Below are positions 18,741-27,842 of a stretch of DNA of 64,000 nt, one piece after another. Under the pieces are notes generated by a model that was not told the DNA's origin, did not search any database, and saw nothing but the letters and a program-made list of their open reading frames with translations. The stretch spans positions 620,001 through 684,000 of the forward strand of contig NZ_CP133190.1 in NCBI RefSeq assembly GCF_030913705.1. Direction: 5' to 3'. Origin of the DNA: Anaerocolumna sp. MB42-C2 (GTDB lineage: Bacteria > Bacillota > Clostridia > Lachnospirales > Lachnospiraceae). A program made the position numbers and the translations under genes. How positions within the stretch are numbered: the first letter of the stretch is position 1; the number at the start of each line of letters is the position of its first letter.

Positions 18741-19700
18741 CTATAAATGTCTCTCAAAAACTCTAAGTTTTGAACTTTTTGATCTCTTGTTATCAATAAT
18801 CTCCTGATCCGTCGGTAAGATTGGTTTTCTGGTAATAACCTTTCCTTTTGATACATTTCCGCAAACACAAACAGGAAAGTTTGGTGGGCAAGTACAAGGA
18901 TCTTCATTATTTCTAAAACTGCTTTTTACAATTCTGTCTTCCAGGGAATGAAAGGTAATGATACATAATCTGCCATTATCCGCCAACATTCCGATCATAT
19001 CATCCAGTGATTTAATTAAAACTTCCAGCTCCCGATTTAATTCAATTCGTATTGCCTGAAATGTTTTCTTAGCAGGATGACCTGTATTTTTTCTGATTTT
19101 CATTGGAATAGCCGCTTTAATTGCTTCTGTCAGTTCATCTGTTGTCTCAATGGTTTTTTCTTCTCTCACACGAACAATATGCTTTGCAATGTTCTTAGCG
19201 AACTTGTCCTCACCGTAGTCTCTAATAATACGATACAGATCAAATTCACTATACCCATTTACAATATCTTTTGCTGTTCTGTCATACCTGGTATCCATTC
19301 GCATATCCAGCGGTGCATTTTCTTTATAAGAAAATCCACGTTCTATGGTATCCAGTTGATAGGAAGAAACGCCCAAATCCAGTAATATACCATCTACCTT
19401 GTGAATCCCAAGCTCAGTAAGTACTCTCTTCATATCGGAATAATTGCTTCTTACTATGGTTACTTTATCTTTATATTCTGCGAGTCGTTCGCTTCCGGCC
19501 TTTATAGCTGCTTCATCCTGATCAATGCCGATTAATCTACCGGTTCCTGACAACCGTCTGCATATTTCATAAGAGTGGCCGCCTCCCCCTAAGGTTCCGT
19601 CTACATATATTCCATCCGGTTTTATATTAAGTGCTTTAATTGTTTCATCTAATAGTACGGATTTGTGTTTAAAATTAAAATTTTCTGATAAAGTGTCCAA
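18741..19700 (-). CDS. rsmH: 16S rRNA (cytosine1402-N4)-methyltransferase RsmH
   Basis: A 319-residue SAM-dependent methyltransferase (MraW) that modifies N4 of C1402 in the decoding centre of 16S rRNA. Signature blocks are [24 protein letters not shown] (SAM binding, near residue 36), [14 protein letters not shown], and the C-terminal RIVKSSFR with a cysteine-rich segment. Translation appears to start at TTG (19698-19700), seven bases after AGGGGG; no suitable ATG precedes the conserved start. It follows mraZ by 11 bases. Confidence 0.96.
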   Translation of the reverse strand: MDTLSENFNFKHKSVLLDETIKALNIKPDGIYVDGTLGGGGHSYEICRRLSGTGRLIGIDQDEAAIKAGSERLAEYKDKVTIVRSNYSDMKRVLTELGIHKVDGILLDLGVSSYQLDTIERGFSYKENAPLDMRMDTRYDRTAKDIVNGYSEFDLYRIIRDYGEDKFAKNIAKHIVRVREEKTIETTDELTEAIKAAIPMKIRKNTGHPAKKTFQAIRIELNRELEVLIKSLDDMIGMLADNGRLCIITFHSLEDRIVKSSFRNNEDPCTCPPNFPVCVCGNVSKGKVITRKPILPTDQEIIDNKRSKSSKLRVFERHL

Positions 19701-19711
19701 TCTAAAACCCC

Positions 19712-20140
19712 CTAAAAGCTTAGTCCGAACTCCGACATGTGTTCTGCAATCTGATCCATATCATCATAATCATTATTGCTTTCCCATTTATCTTTGCTCC
19801 AAATTTCTATTTTACTTAAGACTCCGACAAACACAATATCTTTTTCCAAACCAGCCTGTTCTCTTAACTTGTTTGGAATCAGTATTCTTCCCTGCTTGTC
19901 CACTTCACATGTGGCAGCTCCGGCCATAAAATAACGCTGTAATTGTCTGGCTTCTTTACTTCCGGGGAGATTTTTAAGCTGAGTGACGAAGTTCATCCAT
20001 TCCTCATTAGGATATACAAATAAGCAGCCATCTAAACCTTGGGTAACAACAAATTCATCACCTAAAGCTTCTCTGAACTTGGATGGTATTATTATTCTAC
20101 CCTTGGTATCAATCGTATGATTGTATTCTCCCATGAACAT
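19712..20140 (-). CDS. mraZ: Transcriptional regulator MraZ
   Basis: A 142-residue MraZ with two tandem SpoVT/AbrB-like domains: [21 protein letters not shown] for the first and [17 protein letters not shown] for the second. MraZ is a ring-shaped DNA-binding protein that controls its own dcw operon by binding GTGG-type repeats near the promoter, and such repeats are present immediately upstream. The start at 20140 (MFMGEYNH) is the family start; AGGTGG lies eight bases before it. First gene of the dcw operon. Confidence 0.96.
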   Translation of the reverse strand: MFMGEYNHTIDTKGRIIIPSKFREALGDEFVVTQGLDGCLFVYPNEEWMNFVTQLKNLPGSKEARQLQRYFMAGAATCEVDKQGRILIPNKLREQAGLEKDIVFVGVLSKIEIWSKDKWESNNDYDDMDQIAEHMSEFGLSF

Positions 20141-20148
20141 GGATCTCA

Positions 20149-20215
20149 CCACCTATCTACCACTTACTACCACTTCGCACCACTTTCCTCCACTTCTAAT
20201 GATATTTTATACCAC
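20149..20215 (-). promoter_or_regulatory. Probable MraZ operator: six GTGG/CCAC boxes
   Basis: On the plus strand CCAC occurs at 20149, 20160, 20170, 20180, 20190 and 20212, giving spacings of 11, 10, 10, 10 and 22 bases (GTGG on the minus strand). Known MraZ boxes are TGG-core repeats about ten bases apart in front of mraZ, so the helical phasing fits. The boxes overlap and follow the promoter, covering the 5' leader up to the ribosome binding site. Confidence 0.8.
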
Positions 20216-20232
20216 TTATGGGAATTTATCAA
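20204..20232 (-). promoter_or_regulatory. Promoter of the mraZ/dcw operon
   Basis: Minus-strand TTGATA (20227-20232) and TAAAAT (20204-20209) are 17 bases apart. The distal GTGG box sits inside the spacer and five more lie downstream of the start point, so bound MraZ would block polymerase directly. The promoter lies just after the second of two terminators that close the lgt operon. Confidence 0.7.
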
Positions 20233-20243
20233 GCATTTCTGCA

Positions 20244-20284
20244 TAAAAAAAAGACAAGCAGCCATGGTTATATTTGGCAGCTTG
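20244..20284 (-). terminator. Second terminator upstream of mraZ
   Basis: Arms 20255-20263 and 20276-20284 (CAAGCAGCC/GGCAGCTTG on the plus strand, one mismatch) are followed on the minus strand by a run of at least eight T (20244-20252). It is about 75 bases beyond the first lgt terminator. Between the two is a perfect 14-bp palindrome (20304-20317). Confidence 0.65.
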
Positions 20285-20358
20285 CAACTTTATACATAAC
20301 ATGTACAATATATTGTATAAAATAAGTAAATGTACTTTATTTCAACTATATCTAGGCA

Positions 20359-20391
20359 CAAAAAAAGGAATAGTCATTTGGTCCTATTCCT
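20359..20391 (-). terminator. Terminator of the lgt operon
   Basis: Arms 20366-20373 and 20384-20391 (AGGAATAG/CTATTCCT on the plus strand) are followed on the minus strand by seven T. It lies about 80 bases after the lgt stop and ends the long murE-to-lgt run of genes. Confidence 0.7.
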
Positions 20392-20469
20392 CAATGTCTT
20401 AACCTGTAAAAAGTTTGTCTCTATTATCGTGTTTTGATAATTTTAACAATATATATTGGTTAAATTAAA

Positions 20470-21408
20470 TTATTTTATTGTAATCTTCTTTTTTAAAGAA
20501 ATACGTTTGAAGATAATAACTGCTACAGCGGATATAACTAATAAACCGGATAATAACTGGGATACAGCAAATGGTGTATTCCACAAAAATAACTGATCCG
20601 TTCTTAAACCTTCTATCCAGACTCTTCCTAAACCATATCCTGCCAGGTATAATAAAAATATTTCACCATTAAATTTTTTATGTTTAGAATAGATTATCAA
20701 TAATATCAAAACACATAAATTCCAAACAGATTCATAAAGAAAAGTAGGATGAACCTGAATATACGTTATTCCACTAATAACTACCGGATTCTCCCTGATC
20801 TCCATGATTCGCTTCAGTGCATCCGGTTTGCCCGAATATTTTTCAGTCAGATACGATACGGGAGCCGTATAATCACTGCTTACGTCCTTAATATCCAAAA
20901 GCATGGCAAACGGATTATTGGTATATTTGCCAAATGCCTCGCGGTTAAAAAAGTTACCCCACCTGCCTATCATCTGACCGGTTATTAAACCAAGACATCC
21001 GGTATCGGCTAAAAGGGCAAAGGAATATTTTTTGATCCTGGTGTATACAAAGGCTGTGATAATAGCGGTGATTACACCGCCATAGATAGCAAGTCCTCCA
21101 TTCCTGATATTAAATATCTGTATCGGATCCGCCTTAAATTCATCCCAGGCAAAAATTACATAATATACTCTGGCTCCGATAACTGATAATATAATTGCAT
21201 ATAGTGCAAAATCCAGATACAAGTCTTTATCCTGACCGGTGCGTTTTGCCTGCCACTCCGCAACCAGATAACCAAGTGCCATTCCGCAGGCAATTACAAT
21301 ACCATAATAAGCGATTTCAAACCCAAAGACACTGATGTGCGAGCCCACATTTTTCAGTTCAATACCTAAATTAGGAAACCAGATACTAGTTGCAGCACTT
21401 ATTAACAT
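20470..21408 (-). CDS. lgt: Prolipoprotein diacylglyceryl transferase Lgt
   Basis: A 312-residue membrane enzyme with about seven helices that transfers diacylglycerol from phosphatidylglycerol to the lipobox cysteine of prolipoproteins. The signature GRWGNFFNREAFG (about residues 154-166) corresponds to the essential Lgt motif, and GGLAIYGGVI lies near 107-116. An insertion around residues 175-215 is typical of clostridial Lgt. It follows ychF by 17 bases and is the last gene of the operon. Confidence 0.94.
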   Translation of the reverse strand: MLISAATSIWFPNLGIELKNVGSHISVFGFEIAYYGIVIACGMALGYLVAEWQAKRTGQDKDLYLDFALYAIILSVIGARVYYVIFAWDEFKADPIQIFNIRNGGLAIYGGVITAIITAFVYTRIKKYSFALLADTGCLGLITGQMIGRWGNFFNREAFGKYTNNPFAMLLDIKDVSSDYTAPVSYLTEKYSGKPDALKRIMEIRENPVVISGITYIQVHPTFLYESVWNLCVLILLIIYSKHKKFNGEIFLLYLAGYGLGRVWIEGLRTDQLFLWNTPFAVSQLLSGLLVISAVAVIIFKRISLKKKITIK

Positions 21409-21425
21409 ATTAGTTCACCACTTTC

Positions 21426-22523
21426 TTATACATTAAAACGGAATAATACTACATCGCCGTCCTGAACTACGTACTCTTTGCCTTCCGAACGTACTAAACC
21501 TTTATCTTTCGCTAAATTATAACTGCCGCATTCTACAAGATTCGCATAATTTACAATCTCTGCACGGATGAACCCTCTCTCGAAATCCGTATGGATTTTG
21601 CCAGCCGCACCCGGAGCTTTGGTCCCTTTCACAATCGTCCAGGCTTTGGTTTCTTTCGGTCCGGCTGTTAAATAACTGATTAAACCTAAAATATGATAGC
21701 TCGCACGAATTAATTTTTCAAGTCCTGATTCCTTAAGTCCCATATCCTCTAAAAACAATTTTTTCTCATCGTCGTCAAGTTCAGCAATTTCTTGTTCAAT
21801 CTGGGCACATATTACAAAAACTTCAGAGTTTTCTTTTGTGGCAAATTCCTTAACCTTTTTAACAAAACCGTTTCCTGCACCATCATCAGCTAAATCATCT
21901 TCTTTTACATTGGCAGCATAGATCACCGGTTTATAAGTCAACAAATTATATCCGTTTAACAAAACAAGTTCTTCTTCATCGTCTGTCATAAAACCTTTAG
22001 CCATATTGCCTGCTTCCAGGTGTCCTTTCAGACGTTCCAATAAATCTAATTCCTTAGCAAGAGTTTTATCATTTTTAGATCCCTTGGATGTGCGGCTCAT
22101 TCTTCTTTCAATGATATCCAGGTCAGAGAATATTAATTCTAGGTTTATGGTCTCAATATCCCTAAGTGGGTCAATCGACCCGTCAACATGGATTATATTG
22201 GTATCTTCAAAACATCTTACAACATGAACAATGGCATCTACCTCTCTGATATTGGAAAGGAACTGATTTCCTAATCCCTCACCCTTGGAAGCACCTTTCA
22301 CCAATCCTGCAATATCCACAAATTCAATCGCTGCAGGTACTACCTTTTCTGAATGATATAAATCACCCAATACTTTCAATCTCTCATCCGGTACCGCAAC
22401 AATTCCTATATTCGGATCTATTGTACAAAAGGGATAATTGGCGGATTCAGCGCCGGCTTTCGTTAGTGAATTAAATAATGTGCTCTTTCCTACATTGGGT
22501 AAACCTACTATACCTAATTTCAT
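21426..22523 (-). CDS. ychF: Redox-regulated ATPase YchF (Obg family)
   Basis: A 365-residue OBG-family P-loop protein. Walker A GLPNVGKSTLFNSLTKAG is at the start, DIAGLVKGASKGEGLGN is the G3/switch II region (about 68-84), a coiled-coil insertion follows, and a C-terminal TGS domain ends in the VVQDGDVVLFRFNV strand. The specificity segment NVKEDD replaces NKxD, explaining ATP preference. YchF associates with ribosomes and is linked to stress responses. GAAAGGAAG precedes the ATG. Confidence 0.96.
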   Translation of the reverse strand: MKLGIVGLPNVGKSTLFNSLTKAGAESANYPFCTIDPNIGIVAVPDERLKVLGDLYHSEKVVPAAIEFVDIAGLVKGASKGEGLGNQFLSNIREVDAIVHVVRCFEDTNIIHVDGSIDPLRDIETINLELIFSDLDIIERRMSRTSKGSKNDKTLAKELDLLERLKGHLEAGNMAKGFMTDDEEELVLLNGYNLLTYKPVIYAANVKEDDLADDGAGNGFVKKVKEFATKENSEVFVICAQIEQEIAELDDDEKKLFLEDMGLKESGLEKLIRASYHILGLISYLTAGPKETKAWTIVKGTKAPGAAGKIHTDFERGFIRAEIVNYANLVECGSYNLAKDKGLVRSEGKEYVVQDGDVVLFRFNV

Positions 22524-22536
22524 ATGTGTCTTCCTT

Positions 22537-23193
22537 TCAATCTTTTGCTTCTATTACAATAAGTACGCCATCCTGCAATAAAATATCTGCTTGTTCCTCT
22601 ACTACTTCGTTACTGGTGCCTATACTGTCACCTTTATACATTGTATAATCTTTTAAGGGGTATTTAAATCCCCTTAATGTAATTCCTTTTACAACCTCTG
22701 TAAAAGGCTGAAGCGAAACAAATGGACCAAACAGCTTATCTTTATATATGGTTGTACTTCTATTAATCATATATATTTTATTATGTTCATCTATAATAGA
22801 AGCTTTTATATTTTTATTCAGAGGTAAATATAATAAATGAATATTAGCCAGCATATGGTCAATACGAGTACCTGTCGCTCCTAATATAACAATTTCACCG
22901 CCATTTAACTCTATCCCTAAGTTTAATGCAATATGTGTATCAGTAGCATCTTTCTCAGGATTATATTCTTTAATGATAACAGCATTATCACTTCGGTAAC
23001 TTTCTATTAATTCAGGCGGTACGGAATCAAAGTCACCTACTATATACTGTAGAGAAATTCCCAATTTACTGGCTGTAACCAGTCCGCTGTCAACAGCTAT
23101 TGTAATATCAAACTTATTCTCTTTCAAAAAACCCCTTGCAAATTCGATTGATATGACTCCGCCTGTAATGATCAGAATACGATTTTCTTTCAT
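22537..23193 (-). CDS. thiN: Thiamine pyrophosphokinase
   Basis: A 218-residue enzyme of the bacterial ThiN family that converts thiamine and ATP to thiamine diphosphate. The catalytic VGDFDSVPPEL block (about residues 52-62), NPEKDATDTHIAL (79-91) and the GATGTRIDHMLANI loop (104-117) are all present, with a C-terminal beta domain binding the vitamin. It sits between rpe and ychF in the same order as in many Clostridia; thiamine diphosphate is the transketolase cofactor, which links it loosely to rpe. Confidence 0.93.
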   Translation of the reverse strand: MKENRILIITGGVISIEFARGFLKENKFDITIAVDSGLVTASKLGISLQYIVGDFDSVPPELIESYRSDNAVIIKEYNPEKDATDTHIALNLGIELNGGEIVILGATGTRIDHMLANIHLLYLPLNKNIKASIIDEHNKIYMINRSTTIYKDKLFGPFVSLQPFTEVVKGITLRGFKYPLKDYTMYKGDSIGTSNEVVEEQADILLQDGVLIVIEAKD

Positions 23194-23214
23194 TTATTTA
23201 CCCGTACCTTCGAT

Positions 23215-23871
23215 TTAGAAGTTATTAAATATTTTTTTAAAGTCAGCGATATTTTTCTGAATATCACCTTTAAATACTGCGGTCCCGGCTACAATAACAT
23301 TCGCACCTGCTTCTATTACCTGTTCAACATTGGACGCAGATATACCACCATCCACCTCAATATCTATCTGGCAGTTTCTTTCACGTGCCATACTTTTTAA
23401 AGTACTTATCTTCTCAAGCATAAACGGTAGAAAAGTTTGTCCACCAAATCCCGGATTTACACTCATTAGTAGAATCATATCCACATCTTTAAGAACATAT
23501 TCAAGTTCGGATAAAGGAGTTGTCGGATTGAGAGACACGCAGGTTTTCACTCCGTTTTCTTTGATTTTAGACAAGGTACGGTTTAAATGTCTGCATGCTT
23601 CCGCATGAACAGTGATTAAATCTGCACCGGCTTTTGCAAACTCGTCAATAAAACGAATCGGTTCCTCCACCATTAAATGAACATCAAAAAAAAGCTTTGT
23701 AACAGGACGTATTGCCTGTATAATGGGAACACCAAAAGATATACTCGGAACAAAAGCTCCATCCATTACATCAATGTGAAGATAATCCGCTCCTGCCTTT
23801 TCTACCTGTAGAATATCATTACCCAGATTAGCAAAGTCTGCTGCCAGAATAGATGGTGCTAACTTAATCAT
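23215..23871 (-). CDS. rpe: Ribulose-phosphate 3-epimerase
   Basis: A 218-residue TIM-barrel enzyme that interconverts ribulose 5-phosphate and xylulose 5-phosphate in the pentose phosphate pathway. Signatures are IKLAPSILAADFANLG at the start, HIDVMDGAFVPSISFG (metal-binding His and Asp), MSVNPGFGGQTFLP, and EVDGGISASNV. The ATG at 23871 matches the family start; the nearest ribosome binding signal (GAAAGG) is about 13 bases away, longer than usual. It is located downstream of rsgA. Confidence 0.95.
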   Translation of the reverse strand: MIKLAPSILAADFANLGNDILQVEKAGADYLHIDVMDGAFVPSISFGVPIIQAIRPVTKLFFDVHLMVEEPIRFIDEFAKAGADLITVHAEACRHLNRTLSKIKENGVKTCVSLNPTTPLSELEYVLKDVDMILLMSVNPGFGGQTFLPFMLEKISTLKSMARERNCQIDIEVDGGISASNVEQVIEAGANVIVAGTAVFKGDIQKNIADFKKIFNNF

Positions 23872-23955
23872 AATAATAACCAAACCTTTCTCACGACCTG
23901 CAGACTTAAACATCGCAGTCAAATAGCCGTAAATTTAATTATCTGTCAGTTTTTC

Positions 23956-24834
23956 TTAATATCTCTTTTGATTCTTAATTTCTTCATATATTTCTGTATA
24001 ATTGTTATAACGGACTTTACTGATTTTTCCTAACTTTAATGCTTCTTTTACTGCACAGCCGGGTTCATTTAAATGGGCACAGCCATGAAACCTGCAATTA
24101 CCTTCATATTCATGAAATTCAGCAAAATAATCTTTTAATTCCTCTTTCTCCATATCCTGAATATACAGGGAACTAAATCCAGGGGTATCCATAATAAAAG
24201 TGTTACCCTGTATATAAAATAATTCGGAATGTCTTGTGGTATGCTTACCTCTTTGTATTTTTTCACTGATCCTACCGGTCTGCATATTTGCATCCGGATG
24301 AATATTATTAATAATAGAAGATTTGCCTACACCGGACGGCCCTGCCAGAACTGTCGTCTTATCTATTAACAGTTCAGACAGGGTTTTAATCCCATCCTCA
24401 GTATACGTACTGGTAAAAATAACTTTATAACCGCATTTAATATATGCATCTTCTAAAAGACTGATTTCTTTTTCCGTTACAATATCTTTTTTATTAAAAC
24501 AGATCACTGTTTCCACCTGTTGTTTTAACATTAAGATTAATAAGCGGTCCAATAAGTTCAGATTAGGGGCAGGCGCCGCAGCCGCAAAAATTATCAGTGC
24601 CTGATCCACATTAGCAACAGCGGGACGTAAAAGTTCATTCTTTCGTTCCAATATATCGCTAATATTACCTTTTTTCTCATTTTCATCAATTACATCAATA
24701 ATTACATTATCACCAACTAAAGGTTTTATCTTTTGATTACGAAAGATTCCTTTCGCTTTGCATTCATACAAACCGAACGTTTTTACATAAACATAGTAAA
24801 AACCTGCGATACCTTTTATAATCTTGCCTTCCAT
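23956..24834 (-). CDS. rsgA: Small ribosomal subunit GTPase RsgA
   Basis: A 292-residue circularly permuted GTPase (YloQ/YjeQ) that helps mature the 30S subunit. Order: OB-fold (1-65), G4 motif FNKKD (about 112-116), Walker A GPSGVGKSS (about 166-174), G3 DTPGF, and a C-terminal zinc knuckle with Cys and His in CRFHGCAHLNEPGC. Its ATG overlaps the stop of prkC by one base (TAATG), so the two are translationally coupled. The pairing with prkC and prpC is widely conserved, and RsgA is a known PrkC substrate in Bacillus. Confidence 0.96.
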   Translation of the reverse strand: MEGKIIKGIAGFYYVYVKTFGLYECKAKGIFRNQKIKPLVGDNVIIDVIDENEKKGNISDILERKNELLRPAVANVDQALIIFAAAAPAPNLNLLDRLLILMLKQQVETVICFNKKDIVTEKEISLLEDAYIKCGYKVIFTSTYTEDGIKTLSELLIDKTTVLAGPSGVGKSSIINNIHPDANMQTGRISEKIQRGKHTTRHSELFYIQGNTFIMDTPGFSSLYIQDMEKEELKDYFAEFHEYEGNCRFHGCAHLNEPGCAVKEALKLGKISKVRYNNYTEIYEEIKNQKRY

Positions 24835-27026
24835 TATTCTTCCACCGGTGTAAATTCAACTTGCCATGTTGTAGGATATTGTTCATATTTTATCAGCTTA
24901 CCATTCTCACTGACAGCTCCGTCATCACCGTCTGCCGCTTCCCTGCCGACATACATCTTAACAGTTCCTTTTGAGCCGCTATCACTGGGATAATCGCCTA
25001 TATTTAACGGGAAGCTGTCGTAATCCAGCTCTTCTTTTAAAAGCGTTGTTGTATTGCCATCCTGAATAAGCTGAATTTTAACAATTCCGCTGTCACCGGC
25101 ATAGTCAAACGGATTTTCATCTATCTCTATATGACCGATATAAGTCTGGTTATTATCCTCCGGCGGATCAACTACACCAGCACCTAAACTGACTACGAAA
25201 TCAATTGCCGTACCACTGTCTAATTCTGTTCCTTCTCCCTTACTTTGGGACATAACCTGACCTTTTGGATAGGTATCCGAATAATCCGTAGCAACTTCAC
25301 CTTTTTTTAGTCCTGCAGCTTCTAACTTCTGAATTGCTTTTTTCTCAGTAAGACCCAGAATAGCCGGCACTTTAACCGTTTTGATTTCCGGACCGTTACT
25401 GATAATAACCGTAATCGTATCCCCTTTAACCGCATCCGTATCTCTGGCCGGTTTTGTTTCAATTACTCTTCCCTCTTCTGTCTCATCGCTGTAAGCATAG
25501 TCATGCTGTACAACAAGTCCTGCATCTTGTAATTTAGTTACCGCCTGATTATCCGTTAAGTTATATACATTAGGAACCGGGAAAGGTTTCGATCCAAGGC
25601 TGACTACCAAGCTAACCTCAGCATCGGATTCTACTTCTGTATCCTGCACCGGATACTGTTTCATAACCATTCCCTTTTCATATTCGTCCGAATATTGTTC
25701 CGTGGAAGTTACTTTTAAGAATTCCGATTTCGCATATAACGTATCCTCAGCATCTTTTAATTTTAATCCGACTACAGGAGGGATAACGATAGTTTCACTG
25801 GTCGCTTCTTCCGTTGTGGTTGAGTCTATCGATTCCTCTGATGTTGTTTCTGTAGTATTAATAACAGGATTCTTATCCGAACCCGGGAATAACTTAAAGA
25901 AACGCACTACAAAGAAAATGATCAATATGGTTAGAATTACACCTGCTGCAATGGAACCTACTAAAATTATTTTCTCAACTCTTGGATCTACACTGTCAAG
26001 TTCTTCCTCTTCCTCGGTTTCCTCCTGGTTATAATTAGTATCTGCCATCCTCCGCCCATCCGTATTCTGATAGATATCTCTGGAAGTGTCATAACCGGCT
26101 CCTGACATTTTCGTTGCACTTTTGATGTGATTTACTTCATCGTCCGATATGGTAATGGTTGGTGAATCATTTACCGATGCATTCGGAATTACAACAAAAT
26201 CACCATTCGGATTGGAAATGGAACGTTTTAAATCTGCAATTAATTCCGAAGCAGAAAGATATCTGCGTTCCGGTTTTTTCTGCATACATTTCTGTACAAT
26301 CCGGTCTACACTAAGCGGTATATTCGGATCCAGTTCTCTAAGAGGAGCTGCCTCACCCTGTATATGCAAAAGTGCTACGGAAACCGTATTATCCCCGGCA
26401 AAAGGTACTTGTCCTGAAAGCATCTCATATAAAGTAACACCGAGGGAATAGATATCACTCTTTTCATCACTGTAACCGCCCCTTGCCTGTTCCGGAGACA
26501 AATAATGTACGGAACCCATGGCATTAGAGGTAATCGTATTGGAAGTAGTCGCTTTAGCTATACCAAAGTCTGTTACCTTTACTTTACCTTCTCTGGAAAT
26601 GATTATGTTCTGAGGTTTTATATCTCTATGGATAATATGATTCATATGCGCGGCTTCCATACCCATAGCAATCTGGATAGCAATACCGACAGCTTCCTTA
26701 ACCTCTAATTTACCTTTTCTTTCAATAAAATTTTTTAAAGTAATACCCTCAACCAGTTCCATTACAATATAATGAAGACCGTTGTCATCACCGACATCAT
26801 AAACATTTACTATATTCGGGTGGGATAAACCTGCCGCCGATTGTGCTTCCCCTCTAAACTTCTTAACAAAATTTTTATCATCACTATATTCAGGTTTCAG
26901 CACCTTAATGGCAACGAAACGATTTAACCTGTGACATCTGGCTTTATAGACATCTGCCATACCTCCAGAACCTACTTTATCAATTATTTCGTATCGGTCA
27001 CTAATAAACATACCCGGTTTTAACAT
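24834..27026 (-). CDS. prkC: PASTA-domain Ser/Thr protein kinase PrkC/Stk
   Basis: A 730-residue membrane kinase. The Hanks-type kinase domain spans about residues 10-270, with GSGGMADVYKA, the catalytic loop HRDIKPQNI and DFGIA. An acidic linker is followed by a single membrane helix (about 354-378), a Thr/Ser-rich stretch and three extracellular PASTA repeats (about 418-625). A further C-terminal beta-rich domain of about 95 residues is unlike PASTA. PASTA domains bind muropeptides and lipid II, so the kinase links wall status to translation and metabolism. prpC, the cognate phosphatase, lies immediately upstream. Confidence 0.95.
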   Translation of the reverse strand: MLKPGMFISDRYEIIDKVGSGGMADVYKARCHRLNRFVAIKVLKPEYSDDKNFVKKFRGEAQSAAGLSHPNIVNVYDVGDDNGLHYIVMELVEGITLKNFIERKGKLEVKEAVGIAIQIAMGMEAAHMNHIIHRDIKPQNIIISREGKVKVTDFGIAKATTSNTITSNAMGSVHYLSPEQARGGYSDEKSDIYSLGVTLYEMLSGQVPFAGDNTVSVALLHIQGEAAPLRELDPNIPLSVDRIVQKCMQKKPERRYLSASELIADLKRSISNPNGDFVVIPNASVNDSPTITISDDEVNHIKSATKMSGAGYDTSRDIYQNTDGRRMADTNYNQEETEEEEELDSVDPRVEKIILVGSIAAGVILTILIIFFVVRFFKLFPGSDKNPVINTTETTSEESIDSTTTEEATSETIVIPPVVGLKLKDAEDTLYAKSEFLKVTSTEQYSDEYEKGMVMKQYPVQDTEVESDAEVSLVVSLGSKPFPVPNVYNLTDNQAVTKLQDAGLVVQHDYAYSDETEEGRVIETKPARDTDAVKGDTITVIISNGPEIKTVKVPAILGLTEKKAIQKLEAAGLKKGEVATDYSDTYPKGQVMSQSKGEGTELDSGTAIDFVVSLGAGVVDPPEDNNQTYIGHIEIDENPFDYAGDSGIVKIQLIQDGNTTTLLKEELDYDSFPLNIGDYPSDSGSKGTVKMYVGREAADGDDGAVSENGKLIKYEQYPTTWQVEFTPVEE

Positions 27027-27042
27027 TCTTCCTCACCTCTTT

Positions 27043-27765
27043 CTATAGTTTAACAAGTACAATGGATATATTGTCATTCCCACCGTTTTCATTGGCTTTG
27101 TTTACCAACGTATTTGCAGCCATCTTAAGATCCTCGGGATATTCTCTGACAACCTCCAGGATATCTTTATCTTCCATCATATTCGTCAGTCCATCTGAAC
27201 ACATTAATACAATATCATCTTTATTTAATTCTACCTCAAAATAATCCGGTGTTACTGTCGCATTAGCACCCAAGGCTCTTGTAATAATGTTTTTATTCGG
27301 ATGAAACCTTACATCCTTCCTATCAATTTCACCGGTTTTTACCATTTCTTCTACAAGGGAATGGTCCTCGGTAATTTGTTTTATATTGTCACGGATGACA
27401 TAGAGTCTGCTGTCACCAACATTTGCCACATACATTATGTTTTCAATGATTGTTGCAAGTACGAACGTGGTACCCATCCCCTGAAGATCATTCTTCGTAT
27501 TGGCTTCTTCCAATAACAAGTCATTGGTATATTGTAAAGCTTCTGATATCATTCCAATTGGGGTTTTTTGCTGATTCGTTCTGATTTTCTCCGTAAAGAC
27601 TTCAACACAGAATCTAGACGCATAATCACCGGCATTATGACCACCCATTCCATCTGCAACAATAAACAGATTCGGAAGACCACCAATACTATTTTCCTCA
27701 CAAAAAACGTAATCTTGGTTAATTTGTCTTTTCTCTCCAATATCCGTTATTGAAAATGATCGCAT
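27043..27765 (-). CDS. prpC: PP2C-type protein phosphatase PrpC (Stp1)
   Basis: A 240-residue PPM phosphatase that reverses PrkC phosphorylation. Metal-binding aspartates lie in ADGMGGHNAG (about 36-45), MCSDGLTNMM (about 189-198) and GGNDNISIVLV (about 226-236). RQINQDY near the start is the usual PP2C entry motif. The start at 27765 is fixed by AAGGAGG seven bases upstream; the frame extends upstream but the added residues do not belong to the family. It is separated from prkC by 16 bases. Confidence 0.95.
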   Translation of the reverse strand: MRSFSITDIGEKRQINQDYVFCEENSIGGLPNLFIVADGMGGHNAGDYASRFCVEVFTEKIRTNQQKTPIGMISEALQYTNDLLLEEANTKNDLQGMGTTFVLATIIENIMYVANVGDSRLYVIRDNIKQITEDHSLVEEMVKTGEIDRKDVRFHPNKNIITRALGANATVTPDYFEVELNKDDIVLMCSDGLTNMMEDKDILEVVREYPEDLKMAANTLVNKANENGGNDNISIVLVKL

Positions 27766-27842
27766 GCTTACACCTCCTTGAATTTCAATACCAGGCAAAC
27801 CGACTGATTTGCTGGTTTCCATTTGAAATACAGAATTATTGC

